Assembly: GCA_050053515.1 (NCBI GenBank)
Contig: JASFTQ010000226.1
Coordinates: 1 to 7,819, forward strand
Direction of reading: 5' to 3'
Length of the DNA stretch: 7,819 bases
Source: G020354645 sp050053515
GTDB taxonomy: Bacteria > Desulfobacterota > Desulfobacteria > Desulfobacterales > G020354645
The position numbers and the translations under genes were made by a program. The notes under the pieces are model-generated. The model made no database searches. It was given only the letters and a program-made list of their open reading frames with translations, and had not been told where the DNA came from. Shown piece after piece: positions 5,792 through 7,819 of this stretch; the stretch's first letter is position 1; the number at the start of each line of letters is the position of its first letter.

Positions 5792-5975
5792 CGAGGGGTA
5801 GGGGAGTTTTTAGCGACCATTGTCGTAAGCCTTTTGATTTTCTGCCATTTGGCAGTGGGGGAGACCGCGGCCGCCGAAGGCGGAACGCGGAGGGGACAGG
5901 AATGCCCCCGCTGCCAAATGGTTCAGAAAATCAAAGGCTGGAGGCACAGGGAGCAAAAAACTCCCCGACTCCTCG
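5792..5975. mobile_element. 184-base palindromic MITE-like insertion with 6-base target duplication
   Basis: The element folds on itself almost end to end. Arms pair as follows: 5792-5811 with 5956-5975 (two mismatches in 20); 5828-5844 with 5924-5939 (one bulge); CCATTTGGCAG (5845-5855) with 5911-5921; GGGGG with CCCCC; then CCGCG/CGCGG and CCGCC-GAA-GGCGG at the tip. It is flanked by ATTTAA at 5786-5791 and 5976-5981, a likely target-site duplication (a G precedes both copies). The left copy contains the TauE stop codon. No protein is encoded, so movement would need a transposase supplied elsewhere. In the transcript it would form a very stable hairpin between TauE and the PEP-synthase-like gene, possibly limiting read-through or protecting the upstream message. 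Confidence 0.75.
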
Positions 5976-6000
5976 ATTTAATAACAAGTGAAAAATTATC

Positions 6001-7819
6001 ATGCTATTGGCAAATTTATTCAAATACTGGACGTATCAGGTGTTTTCACCGGGTACGGTTCTCAGGGAAAAATACGAGGCCTTTAAATCTCTTCTGAGCC
6101 ATGACAAAAGAGCCCATGAGTTGATGGCAGAGTTGGAAGAAATCTATTATAACCAAGCCCGGGTCGATTTTACTGTTATCAAGGACAAATACGAAGCATT
6201 TTACCATTCGGTGCACAACGTGGTCGAAGATCTCGCCAAGATTTGCCCGACCCGCTATTTGGATCTACCGGATTATTTAAAAAAATTTGATTTCTACATC
6301 AAGTTTATGCTGGCACCCCAGGAATTTTCCTTTGCTGCACCGTTTACCGTTATGCTGCCGGATATACCGGCTGACGGCGAGGCTCTTGCGGGTGGAAAAG
6401 CCATAAATTTAAGCTCAATTCAATCGGAGTTTCAAATTCCCATACCCAAAGGGTTTGTGGTAACTACCAATGCCTTTCATCACTTTATTGAATACAATAA
6501 TCTTCGCAAATCGATTGATGCCAAACTCTCGCAACTCGACATCAACTCTCCACAATCACTGGATAAAACTTCCCGCGAACTCAACGCACTGATCAGCAAT
6601 GCCGACATTCCTTCCGATATAGCGGAAGCCATCCACTCCGCATTCAAAACCCTGCAAGAAGATCACAACAGGGAGGTAAAGGTGGCGGTGCGCAGCAGTG
6701 CGGTGGGAGAAGATACCCGCTCGTCGTTTGCCGGTCAGTATTTGACTGAATTAAATATCAGCCGAGACGAAATCCTGGGGTCTTATCAAAAGGTCATTGC
6801 AAGCAAATACTCGCCAAAAGCATTGTATTACAGGATTAACTACGGCCTTTCTGACATTGAAACCCCCATGGCTGTTCTCGTGCTCGAAATGATCGATGCC
6901 AAAGCAAGCGGTATCGTCTATACCCAAAACCTTGAATCCTCCGGGACCGATCAATTGAGTGTTCATGCTATCCGGGGACTGGGAGAATTACTTGTCGCCG
7001 GGGAAATATCGCCGGATATCTTCGTCGTTTCGAAAAAGGGAAAACCGGATATCGTTGAAAAAAAGACTGGTAATCAGTCCAAAAAGATGATCATATCCTC
7101 CGACAATACCACTGAAATTACCTCGATTGCGAGTACGGAAAAACAACTGCCCGCCATCGACGAAGCAACTGTGCTTACGCTAACCGACTGGGGTATAAAA
7201 CTCGAGTCTTATTATAAAGAACCGCAGGACATCGAGTGGTGCCAGGACCAAGCCGGGCAGCTTTTCCTGTTGCAATCAAGACCGCTTCGCATCGGAGAAG
7301 TTCAAGCCCCGCATCCGTTGGAATGCAATTTTGACGATATCCGGAATGCCGTGCTGCTTTCGGGCGGTGAAACAGCTTCTTCCGGAATTGGTTCCGGCAA
7401 GGTCTTTAGGGTCGAAGGGGCTTTGGACCTGAAGGCCATCCCCCAAGACGCCGTCTTAGTGGCCAGAAACGCTTCTACCCAATATGTAACCGTTATGAAC
7501 AAACTCAGCGCTGTGGTGACCGACACCGGCAGCAGCGCCGGTCATTTTTCGTCGGTTGCCCGGGAATTTGGTATTCCGGCGCTGGTGGGTACACGGGCGG
7601 GATTTTCGAAACTCGAGCACGCCGCCGAGGTCACTGTCCATGCCGACGGCAAAAAGGTCTATGCAGGCATTGTCCACGAGATGCTGGAAAGCCCCTGTGC
7701 CCGCAGAAACCTGATAGCAGACAGCCCCTTTATGAGAAGGCTGTCTTATATCATGAGCTTTGTTTCTTCCTTAAAACTCGTTGATCCGCAAGCAAGCGAT
7801 TTTAAAACCGAGGGATGTC
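6001..7819 (+). CDS. PEP-synthase/PPDK-like protein (3' end outside window)
   Basis: The frame is open from ATG 6001 to the window end: 606 codons, no stop. The order is an N-terminal extension (1-130) of no recognised domain, a PPDK-type ATP-grasp domain with GGKAINL (131-137), VAVRSSAVGEDTRSSFAGQY (228-247) and LLQSRPL (423-429), and then the swivelling phosphohistidine domain (about 470-570) with TDTGSSAGHFSSVAREFGIP. H515 aligns with the catalytic His of PEP synthase and PPDK. The family transfers phosphate between ATP, enzyme His and pyruvate. The 90 residues after the His domain show no PEP/pyruvate barrel motif, so the acceptor is uncertain. The residue two before His is A513, not the usual regulatory Thr. 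Only weak ribosome-site sequence precedes the ATG, which fits past coupling to TauE, 19 bases upstream before the element inserted. A different phosphotransferase role is possible. Confidence 0.85.
   Translation, partial: MLLANLFKYWTYQVFSPGTVLREKYEAFKSLLSHDKRAHELMAELEEIYYNQARVDFTVIKDKYEAFYHSVHNVVEDLAKICPTRYLDLPDYLKKFDFYIKFMLAPQEFSFAAPFTVMLPDIPADGEALAGGKAINLSSIQSEFQIPIPKGFVVTTNAFHHFIEYNNLRKSIDAKLSQLDINSPQSLDKTSRELNALISNADIPSDIAEAIHSAFKTLQEDHNREVKVAVRSSAVGEDTRSSFAGQYLTELNISRDEILGSYQKVIASKYSPKALYYRINYGLSDIETPMAVLVLEMIDAKASGIVYTQNLESSGTDQLSVHAIRGLGELLVAGEISPDIFVVSKKGKPDIVEKKTGNQSKKMIISSDNTTEITSIASTEKQLPAIDEATVLTLTDWGIKLESYYKEPQDIEWCQDQAGQLFLLQSRPLRIGEVQAPHPLECNFDDIRNAVLLSGGETASSGIGSGKVFRVEGALDLKAIPQDAVLVARNASTQYVTVMNKLSAVVTDTGSSAGHFSSVAREFGIPALVGTRAGFSKLEHAAEVTVHADGKKVYAGIVHEMLESPCARRNLIADSPFMRRLSYIMSFVSSLKLVDPQASDFKTEGC

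Noticed and set aside
5834..6097. An 87-codon plus-strand open frame
   Set aside because: It lies mostly in the palindromic element and overlaps the PEP-synthase-like gene in another frame.

Overview
The window most resembles a chromosomal segment of a sulfate-reducing Desulfobacterota (Desulfobacterales-like) bacterium. This rests on family resemblance recalled from memory, not a search: a PAS-PAS sigma-54 activator, a soluble receiver-PAS-histidine kinase, small cysteine-motif proteins related to GcvH-like proteins of that group, and an atypical PEP-synthase-like protein. No rRNA, tRNA or CRISPR array is visible.

Left part (1-2595, all on the minus strand). A sigma-54-dependent activator (2595-841) is followed by a 420-base gap and then two small genes. 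One encodes a 73-residue protein (418-197). The other is cut by the window edge (143 to <1). Both carry the same four-cysteine spacing, C-x12/13-C-x5-C-x2-C, although the last Cys of the cut gene is only inferred. A correctly spaced -24/-12 sigma-54 promoter (517-502) lies in front of the pair, with palindromes and a direct repeat upstream as possible activator sites. The simplest reading is an activator next to its target operon.

Middle part (2596-5035). A receiver-PAS-histidine kinase gene (4635-3088, minus) is separated from the activator by about 490 bases of repeats: a REP-like GC-rich hairpin, a 226-base element with 38/39-base imperfect terminal inverted repeats, and another hairpin. 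A second REP-like copy lies upstream of the kinase gene. The kinase/TauE gap also holds a kinase promoter candidate and a 20-base palindrome.

Right part (5036-7819, plus strand). A complete TauE/SafE-family membrane protein is followed by a 184-base, almost fully palindromic element, and then by a PEP-synthase/PPDK-like gene that runs off the window. The element is bounded by a 6-base direct repeat that includes the TauE stop codon. Removing the element and one repeat copy leaves the two genes 19 bases apart, so a MITE-like insertion appears to have split a tight operon without damaging either reading frame.

The clearest points for follow-up are the sigma-54/cysteine-protein module, the reconstructable insertion at the TauE stop codon, and the two structured elements that share similar ends.
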